Positions 15,837 to 24,842 are shown, counted from the stretch's first letter. The stretch is 36,787 nt of DNA from Beijerinckiaceae bacterium (GCA_903970475.1 CAJCIQ010000108.1:1-36787); one strand, 5' to 3'. Translations and numbers: made by a program. The notes: a model not told the origin generated them from the letters alone.

Positions 15837-18836
15837 CTATTTATAGATCCTGCCCATATACGGATCATCGAAGATGATTTTCTTAAGGGCCTTTGGATCT
15901 ATGCTGCCCTGATGGGCATAAACTACTTTTCCGCCGGGTTCAATCAGGATAGAAAAAGGTAAAGCCCCCTTCCAATTAGGATTGATGGCGTCAATGAGGG
16001 CATACTTGTCTGAGCCAACGAAGATAAAATTGGGAGAAGAGGACTCCTGTTTTTTCAAAAAAGTCAAAGCCTGGGCCATTTTGCTGGTATCGTCCGTGGA
16101 GATGCTGACGAGTTGAAACCCTCTATCCCTGTACATGCGGTGCAGGGAAACCAGCTCAGGATATTCCTGTACGCAAGGGACGCACCAGGTAGCCCAAAGG
16201 TTGATCAGCCTAAACTTATCTGTATGATTTTGCAATAACGTATCTATTCCAGCGAGTCCTATGGTGTCCAGGCTAACAGGCTCCTTTGCCCAGGTGATCG
16301 CGGCTTTCTGTTTCCACACTGTTTTTTCCTTCCACTTAATGGAACATCCAAAGGTCTTGGTATCGGTGACGGCCACGGGCAGCCCCTGCAAGATAGCGTC
16401 AAGCGCCGCCCTGGCGTCTTGGGTATGGGGTGTTTTGGTTGGATCTTCGGTATCATCTATGCGCCCCTCATAACGGAGACGTCTATCGGCATCAAAAATA
16501 AATACGTGAGGAGTGGATACGGGTCCATATTGAATAGCAGCGGCTTCTTTATCTCCATCGTAGAGATAGGGAAAGTTGTAACCAACGTTTTTGGCCCTGA
16601 CCTTCATTTCCGGGTAAGAATCGCCCAGGTCGCTGTAGCCCAATTCATCAATCCTTAAGGACGAGGGGTGGTTGGGGTTGATGGCTACGACCTGAACACC
16701 CTGAGACTTGTAGTCGGAGGTGAGCTGAATGAGGCGTTTTTCATACGCCTGGGAAGTGGGGCAATGATTGCAGATAAAAGCAATGACCAATACTTTGGCT
16801 TTACTGAAAGAGGCCAGCGAGTAAATTTTGCTGTCAATACCTTTTAAATGGAAATCGGGGGCTTTAGCGCCAATGGATAAAGTGGGATGGTCATTGAGGT
16901 GCTCGGGATCGGCAGAGGCCAAAGGCCGGACGCCGGAGGCCGCGCCGGGACCCGCGGACGAGCCGCCGGAGACACCGGGACCCGCAGACGAGCCGCCGGA
17001 GGCGGCACTCACTGGTTGTCCGCCCAAAGCCACGGCCAGCAAGTACCAGGACGTGTGGGGCAACCATTGTTCGGCCCAACGCCAATCATAATCCTTACCT
17101 GTCTGGGCATAGGATAGGTTCAGGTCAATATCGTCTTCATTATATAATCCTGAGGTGATGCCATTGACAATACCACCGGGTGCATTGGTATATTCAAAGG
17201 TGCCAAAGAATCCATAGGCAGGATTGTTATGCCCCGTGCCCTGTAGCATAGAAGCATCGAAGGGGTTCTCTCCCAGGATCCAGTTGAGTTGATCCAGGGC
17301 GAAGGTGCTTAAGGAATCCTCAAAGGCTTTATCCCCTGAAAATAAGGGAGCGGCCAGGCGGGCGGCCGTTGCCATAGAGCCCAGGCGCGCATCCTCTCCT
17401 TGCCACCAGGGTGCAGTCTCTGCGTTATGGGGATAGAAAAAACTGCTTTTTCTATTGCCTAAGGTGTCTTGCACGAGCTGTCGGCTATATCCGAATGGAT
17501 TCCTGACTTCATGCGTGATCCATAGTTCGTGTTCCAGGGAGCGGTGAACCGCAGATTTAATGGCGACCTGGGTGGCTGCATCCGCGTAAGGATAATAGTA
17601 AAGCAGGCTCACCACCGGCAAGCCCGCGTCGGCAGCGTGAAAGAAGGGTCTGTCCAAGGAATCGGCTCTCCAGTAATCTGTATAATTCTTCCAGGTAGAA
17701 AGCCTGCCGAGCAGTGAAACTGCCCTGGCCTGGGCATAACTTTTATAATGGTCCTTATGGGTAGCGTTGTATAATTCAGTAGCTGCGCTTAAGGCGCAAT
17801 AATCATCGAGGATGTTTTCCACCCCATTGGTAGCCATTTCGGTACCGTGTTCTTCCAAATAGGAAAAAGCGCTTTCTGCTGCTTTCAAATAATCGGCCCC
17901 AGAAAAATCACCCGAACTGGGAAAGGTGGAAGCCAGCGCCAGCGCAGCAATAGACATGCCTCCGCCAGACCTCCAACTGACTTGGTAGTCCGTCAGGCAT
18001 AAGGGTCCCGTATGACCCCCACCCCAACTGGCGTCTTTACTGGCCTTAATGGTAAAGTGTTTCCCTTCGGCGGAAACAACCCTGTTTTGAGGTAGTTTAC
18101 CCGGACCGGGGGCATCGACAGACCGGAAGAAAGAGCCGCCTGCCACCTGCATGCGGGTCAGGAAATCTGCTCCATACATGCCTTCATCCAGTATCCTGCG
18201 TAGGTATTGACGGAAATCGGTACCAGGTCTTGCCGCCAGCAATTGATAGGTTTTAAGTAAGCTCCAGGCGGTAAGTGGTATTTGCTGAGGATTGAAGTAA
18301 TTGGAAAAGGAAAGGTGGGACAGGTGTTTGCCATAATCTCCTGTAGCGTCATACCATCCGCCATGCACGTCCACCCTATGGGTACTGTCCCCCGCCAGGG
18401 GCAGGTTACGGTCGGCCTGATCCATCAGGCCGGAAGACCTTTGCCCTTTGAAGTAATAAACGACATCAGAGATCGTGGCCCGTTCGAGTATGTTTTTCCC
18501 TACCCTGAAAGGATAAGAAGTAATGGGGCCGCTGCCGGCTGGATGAACCCGTAAATGGTAAACACCAGGGATCGAAAATTTGGTAAAATCAATGGTCCAG
18601 AATTGCCAGTTTTTCCAGTGGTTCACGGGGCCGGTATATGTTACCTTTCCCTGAGACACGACCTTATCTGTAGAATCGTTGATGAGTTGCCAAGTGCTGA
18701 TGTCAAAGTGGGATTGGGCTTCGACTACTGCTCGTTTGGGACCGTCAGATTCATAGCCGACCTGATTGGTCAGGATCTTCTGCGCATGGACACCAAAAGG
18801 AAGTATCCATAAGATACAGAGGGTGATTTTTTTCAT
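15837..18836 (-). CDS. GH9 glycoside hydrolase fused to AhpC/TSA-like and TlpA-like thioredoxin domains
   Basis: Exported 999-residue fusion. Signal peptide MKKITLCILWILPFGVHA. Residues about 20-110 are the Ig-like CelD_N domain (ILTNQVGYESDGPKRAVVEA). About 125-590 is the GH9 (alpha/alpha)6 catalytic domain with GGWYDATGDYGKH (likely catalytic Asp163 and Asp167), LNWILGENPFDASMLQG and NEDDIDLN, whose Glu may be the acid. A Gly/Ser/Pro linker with two 30-bp repeats (about 605-640) leads to an AhpC/TSA-like domain with CNHCP (Cys689, Cys692). Last is a TlpA/ResA-like domain with WCVPC (Cys885, Cys888). GH9 enzymes mostly cut beta-glucans, and some are exo-beta-glucosaminidases. The redox part may reduce disulfides in the periplasm; its role here is unknown. 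It is the third gene after susC and susD. An ATG at 18845 is an alternative start. Confidence 0.9.
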   Translation of the reverse strand: MKKITLCILWILPFGVHAQKILTNQVGYESDGPKRAVVEAQSHFDISTWQLINDSTDKVVSQGKVTYTGPVNHWKNWQFWTIDFTKFSIPGVYHLRVHPAGSGPITSYPFRVGKNILERATISDVVYYFKGQRSSGLMDQADRNLPLAGDSTHRVDVHGGWYDATGDYGKHLSHLSFSNYFNPQQIPLTAWSLLKTYQLLAARPGTDFRQYLRRILDEGMYGADFLTRMQVAGGSFFRSVDAPGPGKLPQNRVVSAEGKHFTIKASKDASWGGGHTGPLCLTDYQVSWRSGGGMSIAALALASTFPSSGDFSGADYLKAAESAFSYLEEHGTEMATNGVENILDDYCALSAATELYNATHKDHYKSYAQARAVSLLGRLSTWKNYTDYWRADSLDRPFFHAADAGLPVVSLLYYYPYADAATQVAIKSAVHRSLEHELWITHEVRNPFGYSRQLVQDTLGNRKSSFFYPHNAETAPWWQGEDARLGSMATAARLAAPLFSGDKAFEDSLSTFALDQLNWILGENPFDASMLQGTGHNNPAYGFFGTFEYTNAPGGIVNGITSGLYNEDDIDLNLSYAQTGKDYDWRWAEQWLPHTSWYLLAVALGGQPVSAASGGSSAGPGVSGGSSAGPGAASGVRPLASADPEHLNDHPTLSIGAKAPDFHLKGIDSKIYSLASFSKAKVLVIAFICNHCPTSQAYEKRLIQLTSDYKSQGVQVVAINPNHPSSLRIDELGYSDLGDSYPEMKVRAKNVGYNFPYLYDGDKEAAAIQYGPVSTPHVFIFDADRRLRYEGRIDDTEDPTKTPHTQDARAALDAILQGLPVAVTDTKTFGCSIKWKEKTVWKQKAAITWAKEPVSLDTIGLAGIDTLLQNHTDKFRLINLWATWCVPCVQEYPELVSLHRMYRDRGFQLVSISTDDTSKMAQALTFLKKQESSSPNFIFVGSDKYALIDAINPNWKGALPFSILIEPGGKVVYAHQGSIDPKALKKIIFDDPYMGRIYK
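16945..17004 (-). repeat. 30-bp tandem repeat encoding the GH9-redoxin linker
   Basis: CCGGGACCCGCGGACGAGCC at 16945 recurs as a near copy at 16975, exactly 30 bp on. On the coding strand the units specify GGSSAGPG twice. Flanking sequence (16912-17012) is also GC-rich. The repeat sits precisely at the junction of the hydrolase and redoxin parts. Confidence 0.85.
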
Positions 18837-18898
18837 ATGCTGCATAACAGTATTTCAATATGATCATGAGCGAACACACCAAAAGTAATACTAACCCC

Positions 18899-18966
18899 AA
18901 TGCGAGGCCACCCTAGCCTAAGCATGCGCTTTTTCGCGCAGCCGAGGGCCAGGGTGGTCTCGCATT
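18899..18966 (-). promoter_or_regulatory. Long intergenic stem-loop between susD and the GH9 gene
   Basis: AATGCGAGGCCACCCT (18899-18914) pairs with AGGGTGGTCTCGCATT (18951-18966) with one mismatch. Inside is a second hairpin, TGCGC/GCGCA (18925-18940). No U-run follows on the coding strand, so a simple terminator is unlikely. It may protect the susCD transcript from decay or lower readthrough into the GH9 gene. Confidence 0.7.
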
Positions 18967-18982
18967 GCAAGGGTAGCGCCCC

Positions 18983-20644
18983 CTAGAAGTTCGGGCCGTT
19001 TACGTCCCACCACAGGCGGGTACCCCCATTATCGGGTCCGCCCAGCAGGGCGATACCCTGGGTGAGTCCTTTGGGATTGAGGGTGGCCTCACTGTGGGGA
19101 TAAGCCAGCCTGCGCACCTGCACAGAAGTACTGATGGTGCCTCCGCTACTATTCACTACAACGGGGAACAGTTGAGGATAACCGGTGCGGCGATACTCGG
19201 TCCAGGCTTCCTGTCCTTCAGGATACATGGCCAGCCATTTCTGGGTAATGATACGCTCCAGCATTTTTTCCTTGGTAGCGCTGGGATCCCAGGCTATGGT
19301 GATGGTGCTCACGGCTGGAGCGCTATTGGCGGAATTGAGGTAATCCACATAGGGCGCGGGAACAGATGTATTATCACTGAGGTAGTTTCCGATGCTGACC
19401 CCATATTGGGTCATGGATGTCTGGATGCCAGTTTCATAATCATTCTGTACCGTTCCGGCATTGGACCAACCCCTAAGGGCAGCTTCGGCTTTGAGGAACC
19501 AAACCTCCGCCGCAGTCATGAGCACCTCTGGTGCGTTGATGGTAAAGGTAGAGGTGACGTTGGGTTTGGAGAATCCGGAATAGAATGGTTTGGGCGGAAT
19601 GGAACAACCTATGCGCAGCCCCTCATACTGGTTGGTATGGCCGGTATTGGTATCGTATGCAAAGTATACGGGCAGGCGGGGATCATTGTATCCAGTCATG
19701 ATGGATTCAATCGAAGCATTCATGGAATTATCCCCATAGTTAAAGGTAATCTGGTAGTAGTCGTTACCGTTAGCCTGGGAAGCCATCACCGCCGCATCGT
19801 CGGTAGCCACTGTCATTACGCCACCAGGGTCAGACAGGGCTTTTTCCGCCTGGGCCTGGGCCGTGGCGGGATCGATTTTGGTCAGGTGCATAGCCAGCCG
19901 CAAACGCAGGGAATTAGCAAATTTCAACCATTTGGTATAGTCCCCGCCAAAGATGGCGTCATTGGCAGCCAGGGGTTCTGACCCTGGGTTGGCGGCAATA
20001 TAGGTATTCAGATTCGCGGTAGCTGTATCCAATTCTGCAAACATCTGGGTATAGATGCTTTGTTGGCTGTCATAACCAACGCTCACCAGGGAAGACCCGA
20101 CCTGGCTGTAGGGGACAGGTCCGAATTTATCGGTGATCCTATCTATGGCTTCCACCTCAACGATCAAGGCAATGGCCCAGTAATCGGGATTGGTGGTCTG
20201 TACACCTGATTTAGCAATATTATTGCGGATAGGCCCGAGCAGGTTGGTATAAATGCTGTTGAAAGCTTCTGTGTTCCATCCATCGATGAACACGTAATTG
20301 GCGTTGTCCAGGGCCAGCCCAAAGGTCTGGTCAGGCATCATGTATCCGCAGTAATCGTCTGCGTTGAGGTTTTGGCCGATCTGGTAACCATCGTCGGCCA
20401 TGTACATGATCTCCTGTTCCAGGGGAATAAACAGCGTGGCTATCTGGAGTTGGGAGTTGGGAATACCGGTGGGGTTGGTATTCATGGATTCGAAGTTCTT
20501 GGTACAACCGGACCAGGTGGTAGCCATGCAAGCCAGCAAGGCCAGGCCAGATAACCTTTTGAGGTTAAGATGACCTGCAATTCCGATAGCGCGGAGGCGC
20601 CTGGTAATTCCGGAAGTCAGTGTGCATATTTTTGAAGTCTTCAT
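18983..20644 (-). CDS. SusD/RagB-family nutrient-binding outer-membrane lipoprotein
   Basis: Surface lipoprotein (553 residues) that forms the lid on the SusC channel and binds glycan. The lipobox is TWSGC, followed by TKNFESMNTNPTGI, which is typical of the SusD-like_2 subgroup. That subgroup also shows in IGQNLNADDYCGYMM, KWLKFANSLRLRLAMHLTKID, WFLKAEAALRGW and ITQKWLAMYPEGQEAWTEYRRTGYP. The helical TPR-like regions are present and the length is normal. The signal segment is unusually long before the lipobox. An in-frame TTG lies 24 bp upstream; I chose the ATG at 20644, which is 24 bp after the susC stop. Long antisense frames over the gene are shadows. Confidence 0.93.
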   Translation of the reverse strand: MKTSKICTLTSGITRRLRAIGIAGHLNLKRLSGLALLACMATTWSGCTKNFESMNTNPTGIPNSQLQIATLFIPLEQEIMYMADDGYQIGQNLNADDYCGYMMPDQTFGLALDNANYVFIDGWNTEAFNSIYTNLLGPIRNNIAKSGVQTTNPDYWAIALIVEVEAIDRITDKFGPVPYSQVGSSLVSVGYDSQQSIYTQMFAELDTATANLNTYIAANPGSEPLAANDAIFGGDYTKWLKFANSLRLRLAMHLTKIDPATAQAQAEKALSDPGGVMTVATDDAAVMASQANGNDYYQITFNYGDNSMNASIESIMTGYNDPRLPVYFAYDTNTGHTNQYEGLRIGCSIPPKPFYSGFSKPNVTSTFTINAPEVLMTAAEVWFLKAEAALRGWSNAGTVQNDYETGIQTSMTQYGVSIGNYLSDNTSVPAPYVDYLNSANSAPAVSTITIAWDPSATKEKMLERIITQKWLAMYPEGQEAWTEYRRTGYPQLFPVVVNSSGGTISTSVQVRRLAYPHSEATLNPKGLTQGIALLGGPDNGGTRLWWDVNGPNF

Positions 20645-20668
20645 GACATGCTGATTAATGGTGAACAA

Positions 20669-23600
20669 TTACAGGGTCGCATTTAGTTTGAGACCAAAGC
20701 TGCGGGCTGCGGGCATGTTAAACACGTCTACGCCGCCCAGGGAATTACTGGTAGCCGATTGGATTTCAGGATCGTAGGGCGCTTTACGGTAGAAGTAAAT
20801 CAGGTTCCTGCCTGTGAGTGCAAAGCGGATATCCTTTACCACACTATGGTGAACGGGTACGTCATAGCCCAAAGCAACTTCCCTCAACCTTACCACGGTA
20901 GCGCTGTAAACATATTCACCCAAAGTAGCGTTACGACCACCAATGAAGGTATACCAGTTTTTAGGACTGATTTGAGATACGGCTTCCCCATTGGGATCTA
21001 CCCCGTTGATGGAGACATATCCTTTGTCCCTTGCTTCTCCGCTGACTTTAGAAACGCCGTAGTAGTCCAGCATGCCTTGCATGACACTAACCACCTGGCC
21101 TCCGAATTTGCCGTCGACTAAAAAGTTCAGGTTAAAGCGTTTAAACGTCAGGGCATTGTTCCATCCCATTTGAAATTTCGGATTGGGATTACCCAGACGG
21201 GAATACCCGTTAAGGACCCCACCTCCTTGTACAGGGAACCAGTTACCTCTGCCATCAGGAATGAGTTCCAGCCGACCTTTTGAATCGGTTTGCAGGGTCT
21301 GTCCATAGATGTCCCCGTATTCACCCCCCTTGACAACATAGGTATCATAGTTCTGGTTACCCGGTGTCAGGTCCACCAGGGTAACGCCGTCTTTGGTATC
21401 GATGTCGATGACTTTAGAGATGTTGAAGGACGCGTTAACAGAAGTATTCCAGGTAAATTGTCTGCCGAAATGGAAATTGTATCCGGCCATAAACTCGGCT
21501 CCGCTGTTTTGGATATTACCCGCGTTGACGTTTTCATTGGCATAACCGGAAGCCGGTGGGGGCACAATGGAAATATCCTGGTTGAAAGTATTGGTCTTAT
21601 AATAGGTCGCGCTGAAAGTAAGGTTGTCGCTGAACAAATGCATATCCACCCCAAACTCCCAGGCTTTGGTTTGTTCAGGTTTCAGACTGGATGGGGCCGT
21701 TTGGTTGAGCACCGTGGAGTTAGCACTCGTGGTATTGACGGGGTTGGTCTGGTACTGACCAACGGTATTACCCACCTGGGAATAGGTCCCCCTTACTTTG
21801 AGGTAGGTGATGGATTTGGGCAGACTCAACATTTGGTTGAGGATAAAGGATAAACCAGCGGAAGGATAGAAATAGTGGTCGTCCGGCGTAAAGGACAAAT
21901 TGGAAGACCAGTCATTTCTCCCCGATAGGGTCAGGTAAACCCAATCTTTATAGCTGATATTGGCATTACCGAAAATGGATTGCACCTGACTATGATAAGG
22001 CGCATCGGTGGATACGTTGGAGCCATAGGTACCACTGGAGCCTCCCAGGGGAACGGCTGGCGCCACTTCTATGTTCTGGATGGTGAACAGGTTGGGGAAA
22101 TAGAGTCCGTATCCCTGTCCTGCTCCTGGACCAAATGAAATGCCCGAGGTCCGGTTATCGGTAACACTACCGCCCAATACCCCATCAATCTTAATATCGG
22201 TACTGGCGGGAATATTGAAGTTCAGCAAGAGGTCTCCGTATTCCTGTTGCATGGTCTGGTTGAATCCATTCCAGCTACCGTTCCCATTGGGAGCGGCTAA
22301 GGGGGCCAGGGTTCCTGCATAGTACTTCTGGTCACCCACGTCCTGAGATTGATCTAGGGCTCCGCGGCCTTGGATACTTAGCCAGGGATTGATATCGTAT
22401 TTGAGACTGGCGTTAATGACAAACCGGTTCCTGGTGTTTTCGTTGGTATTCTTATTAATGATCCACCAGGGGTTCTGCTGGACGTCTTCGGTGAAGGGCC
22501 AGTTTTGGGTAGGTGCGCCATTGCCCCCGGAGACGGGTGGTAACTCGTACTTCTGCTTGTAAGGCAGGATATTCATCCCACGAGGGAAGAAATACAAACC
22601 GGTCAGGGGATTGGAATAGAAACCAATGGCTGGACTGTTGTCGAGCTGTTGGTTAATATAGTTGGCATTTCCGTCTGCGGTCAGTTTCCCATCCATGAAT
22701 TTAGCGGTCTCATGGAAGTTGATATTATTCCTGGCCAGGGTATTATTGGGTTCTACACCCCTGGCAGTGGTATTGGTGTAAGAGAAATAGGTTTGGGCCA
22801 AGTCTGTACCTCCGGACAGGCTGATGGTATTGGTAAAGTTCTGGCCGGTCTGAAAAAAGTCTTTCAGGTTATTCGGAGCCCCGGTGGTTAGTTTGGATCC
22901 CCAGCTATCTACTGCGCCTGAGCTGGTTTCTCCGTAATCATTCTGGAATTGGGGTTCATAGGCATTTTTATCCAACTGAACAGAAGAAGACAGGTTAATG
23001 ATGGTCCTGCCCGCCTTACCCTTTTTGGTATTGATCACGATGACCCCATTGGCCGCCTGGCTTCCATAAAGGGCGGCCGCAGATGCGCCTTTGAGAATGG
23101 TCATGCTTTCAATGTCGTCGGGGTTGAGGTTGGAAATACCGTCTCCCCCTTCCGGGTTACCCCCGTAGGTGTTGCTCATGGGCTGGCCAAAGGGGTTTCC
23201 GTCATTGGAGATGGGTACCCCGTCGATCACATACAGCGGTTGGTTGTTGCCCGAGGTGGAACGGTTACCCCGCAGAATGACCTTGGCAGATCCCCCAATG
23301 CCGGAAGCGCTGGGCGAGATGGTGACCCCTGCGATCTTACCATTGAGGGAGTTCATGAGGTTGTCGCTTTTGACATTGGTCAGTTCCCCGCCCGCAACCT
23401 GTTGGGTAGAATAGGTCAGGGACTTCTCGGAGTGCTTAATCCCCAAAGCCGTTACGACGACTTCGTTCATGGAATGGGCGTCACTGGCCAGGTCCACGAC
23501 CAGCTCCTTGTTAGTCCCTACAAGAAGTTCTTTTCTCCCGTAGCCCACGGTCGTGAAGACCAGGACATCGCCTACATGGGCGTTAATAGAAAAATGACCC

Positions 23601-23761
23601 TTACTGTCGGTACTGGTTCCCAGGTTGGTTCCCTTGATGGTCACGGTGACCCCGGCCAGGGGAATGCCGGCCGCATCTCTGACTACCCCTTCCATAATGG
23701 GCTTAAACCCAAAGGAGTTCGTGCAATACAACAAAAGAAGAAAGGTTATTAGTTTTTTCAT
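20669..23761 (-). CDS. SusC/RagA-family TonB-linked outer-membrane transporter
   Basis: Outer-membrane importer of 1030 residues that works with SusD and is energised by TonB. After the signal peptide (MKKLITFLLLLYCTNSFG) come a carboxypeptidase-D regulatory-like domain (about 23-100: MEGVVRDAAGIPLAGVTVTI), the TonB-box region (NEVVVTALGIKHSEKS) and a plug domain (about 110-245: PLYVIDGVPI, DDIESMTILKGASAAALYGS, GVIVINTKKG). A beta-barrel follows and ends in SFGLKLNATL, with the usual barrel-type C terminus. Length is typical. The promoter at 23792-23822 matches the Bacteroidetes consensus closely. It heads the susC-susD-GH9 unit and is divergent from the PTS operon, with 180 bp between. Confidence 0.96.
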   Translation of the reverse strand: MKKLITFLLLLYCTNSFGFKPIMEGVVRDAAGIPLAGVTVTIKGTNLGTSTDSKGHFSINAHVGDVLVFTTVGYGRKELLVGTNKELVVDLASDAHSMNEVVVTALGIKHSEKSLTYSTQQVAGGELTNVKSDNLMNSLNGKIAGVTISPSASGIGGSAKVILRGNRSTSGNNQPLYVIDGVPISNDGNPFGQPMSNTYGGNPEGGDGISNLNPDDIESMTILKGASAAALYGSQAANGVIVINTKKGKAGRTIINLSSSVQLDKNAYEPQFQNDYGETSSGAVDSWGSKLTTGAPNNLKDFFQTGQNFTNTISLSGGTDLAQTYFSYTNTTARGVEPNNTLARNNINFHETAKFMDGKLTADGNANYINQQLDNSPAIGFYSNPLTGLYFFPRGMNILPYKQKYELPPVSGGNGAPTQNWPFTEDVQQNPWWIINKNTNENTRNRFVINASLKYDINPWLSIQGRGALDQSQDVGDQKYYAGTLAPLAAPNGNGSWNGFNQTMQQEYGDLLLNFNIPASTDIKIDGVLGGSVTDNRTSGISFGPGAGQGYGLYFPNLFTIQNIEVAPAVPLGGSSGTYGSNVSTDAPYHSQVQSIFGNANISYKDWVYLTLSGRNDWSSNLSFTPDDHYFYPSAGLSFILNQMLSLPKSITYLKVRGTYSQVGNTVGQYQTNPVNTTSANSTVLNQTAPSSLKPEQTKAWEFGVDMHLFSDNLTFSATYYKTNTFNQDISIVPPPASGYANENVNAGNIQNSGAEFMAGYNFHFGRQFTWNTSVNASFNISKVIDIDTKDGVTLVDLTPGNQNYDTYVVKGGEYGDIYGQTLQTDSKGRLELIPDGRGNWFPVQGGGVLNGYSRLGNPNPKFQMGWNNALTFKRFNLNFLVDGKFGGQVVSVMQGMLDYYGVSKVSGEARDKGYVSINGVDPNGEAVSQISPKNWYTFIGGRNATLGEYVYSATVVRLREVALGYDVPVHHSVVKDIRFALTGRNLIYFYRKAPYDPEIQSATSNSLGGVDVFNMPAARSFGLKLNATL

Positions 23762-23791
23762 ACCAGCAATTTTTCGTTATTGGTGATCAAC

Positions 23792-23822
23792 CAAATCTAA
23801 CTGCCTGCTTTTGGGAGTCCAA
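23792..23822 (-). promoter_or_regulatory. susC promoter, Bacteroidetes consensus
   Basis: On the minus strand TTG (23822-23820), a 20-nt spacer and TAGATTTG (23799-23792) match the -33/-7 pattern TTG-N19-21-TAnnTTTG. The transcript would start about 25 nt before the susC ATG. Confidence 0.75.
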
Positions 23823-23831
23823 TTCCTTAAC

Positions 23832-23894
23832 CCCTACAACACCACTACCCATGAAAAATGGCCTTTTTCCACTACTTGTAGTGGGGATGTAGGG
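23832..23894. promoter_or_regulatory. Operator-like inverted repeat between susC and the PTS operon
   Basis: CCCTACAACACCACTAC (23832-23848) is matched in inverse by GTAGTGGGGATGTAGGG (23878-23894) at 15 of 17 positions. CCACTAC occurs at 23842 and again at 23869, 27 bp apart, and the second copy makes a compact dyad with GTAGTGG (CCACTAC-TT-GTAGTGG, 23869-23884). The block lies 10 bp upstream of the susC -33 box and 47 bp before the EIIA start, well placed for a regulator acting on both directions. The regulator is not identified. Confidence 0.6.
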
Positions 23895-23941
23895 CGTCTA
23901 AAATTGACATTCCCAACGCTTAATCTGAACATTGTCCTTCA

Positions 23942-24394
23942 ATGGACTTTCAGCCTATGACCCGAAAATTTCTGATTGCTACCCACGGTGCCTTTGCGCA
24001 AGGCGTAAAATCTGCCCTTGATATTATTATGGGAACAGGCGTGCCCATCCATATCATCCAGGCCTACCTGGACGGCAATTCCTCCATTGAGCCGGAATTG
24101 ATCTCCTTATTCGAAAACAGGTCTTCTGATGTGGAGTGGATTGTGTTTACTGACCTCCTGGGCGGTAGTGTCAATAACCAGCTTCTCCGGTATGGGCTTA
24201 CGGAGGGCATACATATCGTTTCCGGGTTTAACCTTCCTTTATTATTAGAGGCCATTATGGCCCCGGTGGATACCCCAGCCGAAGATGTCATAGAAAATGC
24301 CATTCGAAATGCCCAGGACCAGATGGTCTATGTGAACCGATTGCTGACGCCCAATGAAAACCTCAACGATTATGATCAAACTGACCAGGATTGA
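23942..24394 (+). CDS. PTS mannose-family EIIA component
   Basis: Cytoplasmic phosphocarrier (150 residues) that takes phosphate from HPr and gives it to EIIB. The N-terminal strand and loop KFLIATHGAFAQGVKSAL contain the active-site His (His15 from this start, corresponding to His10 of E. coli EIIA-Man). The signature FTDLLGGSVNNQ and the segment IVSGFNLPLLLEA are also typical. An ATG at 23957 would put the His at residue 10, as in known family members, and is an equally good start. It is the first gene of the PTS operon and overlaps the EIIB gene by 23 bp. A weak promoter-like TTG-N19-GAACATTG lies just upstream (23904-23933). Confidence 0.92.
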   Translation: MDFQPMTRKFLIATHGAFAQGVKSALDIIMGTGVPIHIIQAYLDGNSSIEPELISLFENRSSDVEWIVFTDLLGGSVNNQLLRYGLTEGIHIVSGFNLPLLLEAIMAPVDTPAEDVIENAIRNAQDQMVYVNRLLTPNENLNDYDQTDQD

Positions 24395-24842
24395 CGACCG
24401 GTTGGTGCACGGACAAGTAGCTTTTACCTGGGCCCCGGCCCTGGGCATAGATTGCCTGCTGGTGGCCAATGACAAGATTGCCGGAGATGAATTTCAAAAA
24501 ATGGCCCTGGGTTTGGCCAAACCTGCCGGCACCCGGTTACTCATCAAATCCATAAGCGATACCATCCTCTTCTTAAAGGATCCCAGAGCCGAGACATATA
24601 AGATATTGATATTGGTCAATTCGGTAAAGGATGCCTTGTTACTGTCTGAGGGGGTCGCCGAGATCACTTCTATCAACTTCGGAGGACTGCGTACACGCCC
24701 TGGGGCTCAATCGGTATCAAAGGCCATTTCCCTGACACCGGAAGACCTGGAACATATCCGGGTGATGCAGGCCAGGGGCCTGGAGCTGGAAGTCCGGCAA
24801 GTCCCAACTGATCCCAAAGAATCAATTGCTCAATTATGCTGA
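24372..24842 (+). CDS. PTS mannose-family EIIB component
   Basis: Cytoplasmic EIIB (156 residues), which receives phosphate from EIIA on a histidine and passes it to the sugar during transport. It begins MIKLTRIDDRLVHGQV, the hallmark of the mannose/sorbose EIIB family, with active-site His13. INFGGLRTRPGAQSVSKAISLTPEDL and the closing LELEVRQVP segment also match. The frame is open 18 bp further upstream, but the ATG at 24372 gives the standard N terminus. It overlaps EIIA upstream by 23 bp and the EIIC-EIID gene downstream by 7 bp, indicating translational coupling. Confidence 0.94.
   Translation: MIKLTRIDDRLVHGQVAFTWAPALGIDCLLVANDKIAGDEFQKMALGLAKPAGTRLLIKSISDTILFLKDPRAETYKILILVNSVKDALLLSEGVAEITSINFGGLRTRPGAQSVSKAISLTPEDLEHIRVMQARGLELEVRQVPTDPKESIAQLC

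Noticed and set aside
15569..15868. Minus-strand frame rich in repeated GLG/SSG peptides
   Set aside because: The peptide repeats only reflect the 49-bp DNA repeat array; the true plus-strand sensor gene ends here.
19094..19981. Antisense frame of 295 codons over susD
   Set aside because: It lies wholly inside a well-conserved SusD gene and its product has odd, Gly/His/Ile-rich composition without family motifs.
22949..23752. Antisense frame of 267 codons over the 5' part of susC
   Set aside because: A shadow of the SusC signal, regulatory and plug regions, with no independent features.
23762..23941. Riboswitch in the susC/PTS gap
   Set aside because: No known riboswitch core could be matched; the symmetry fits a protein-binding DNA site better.
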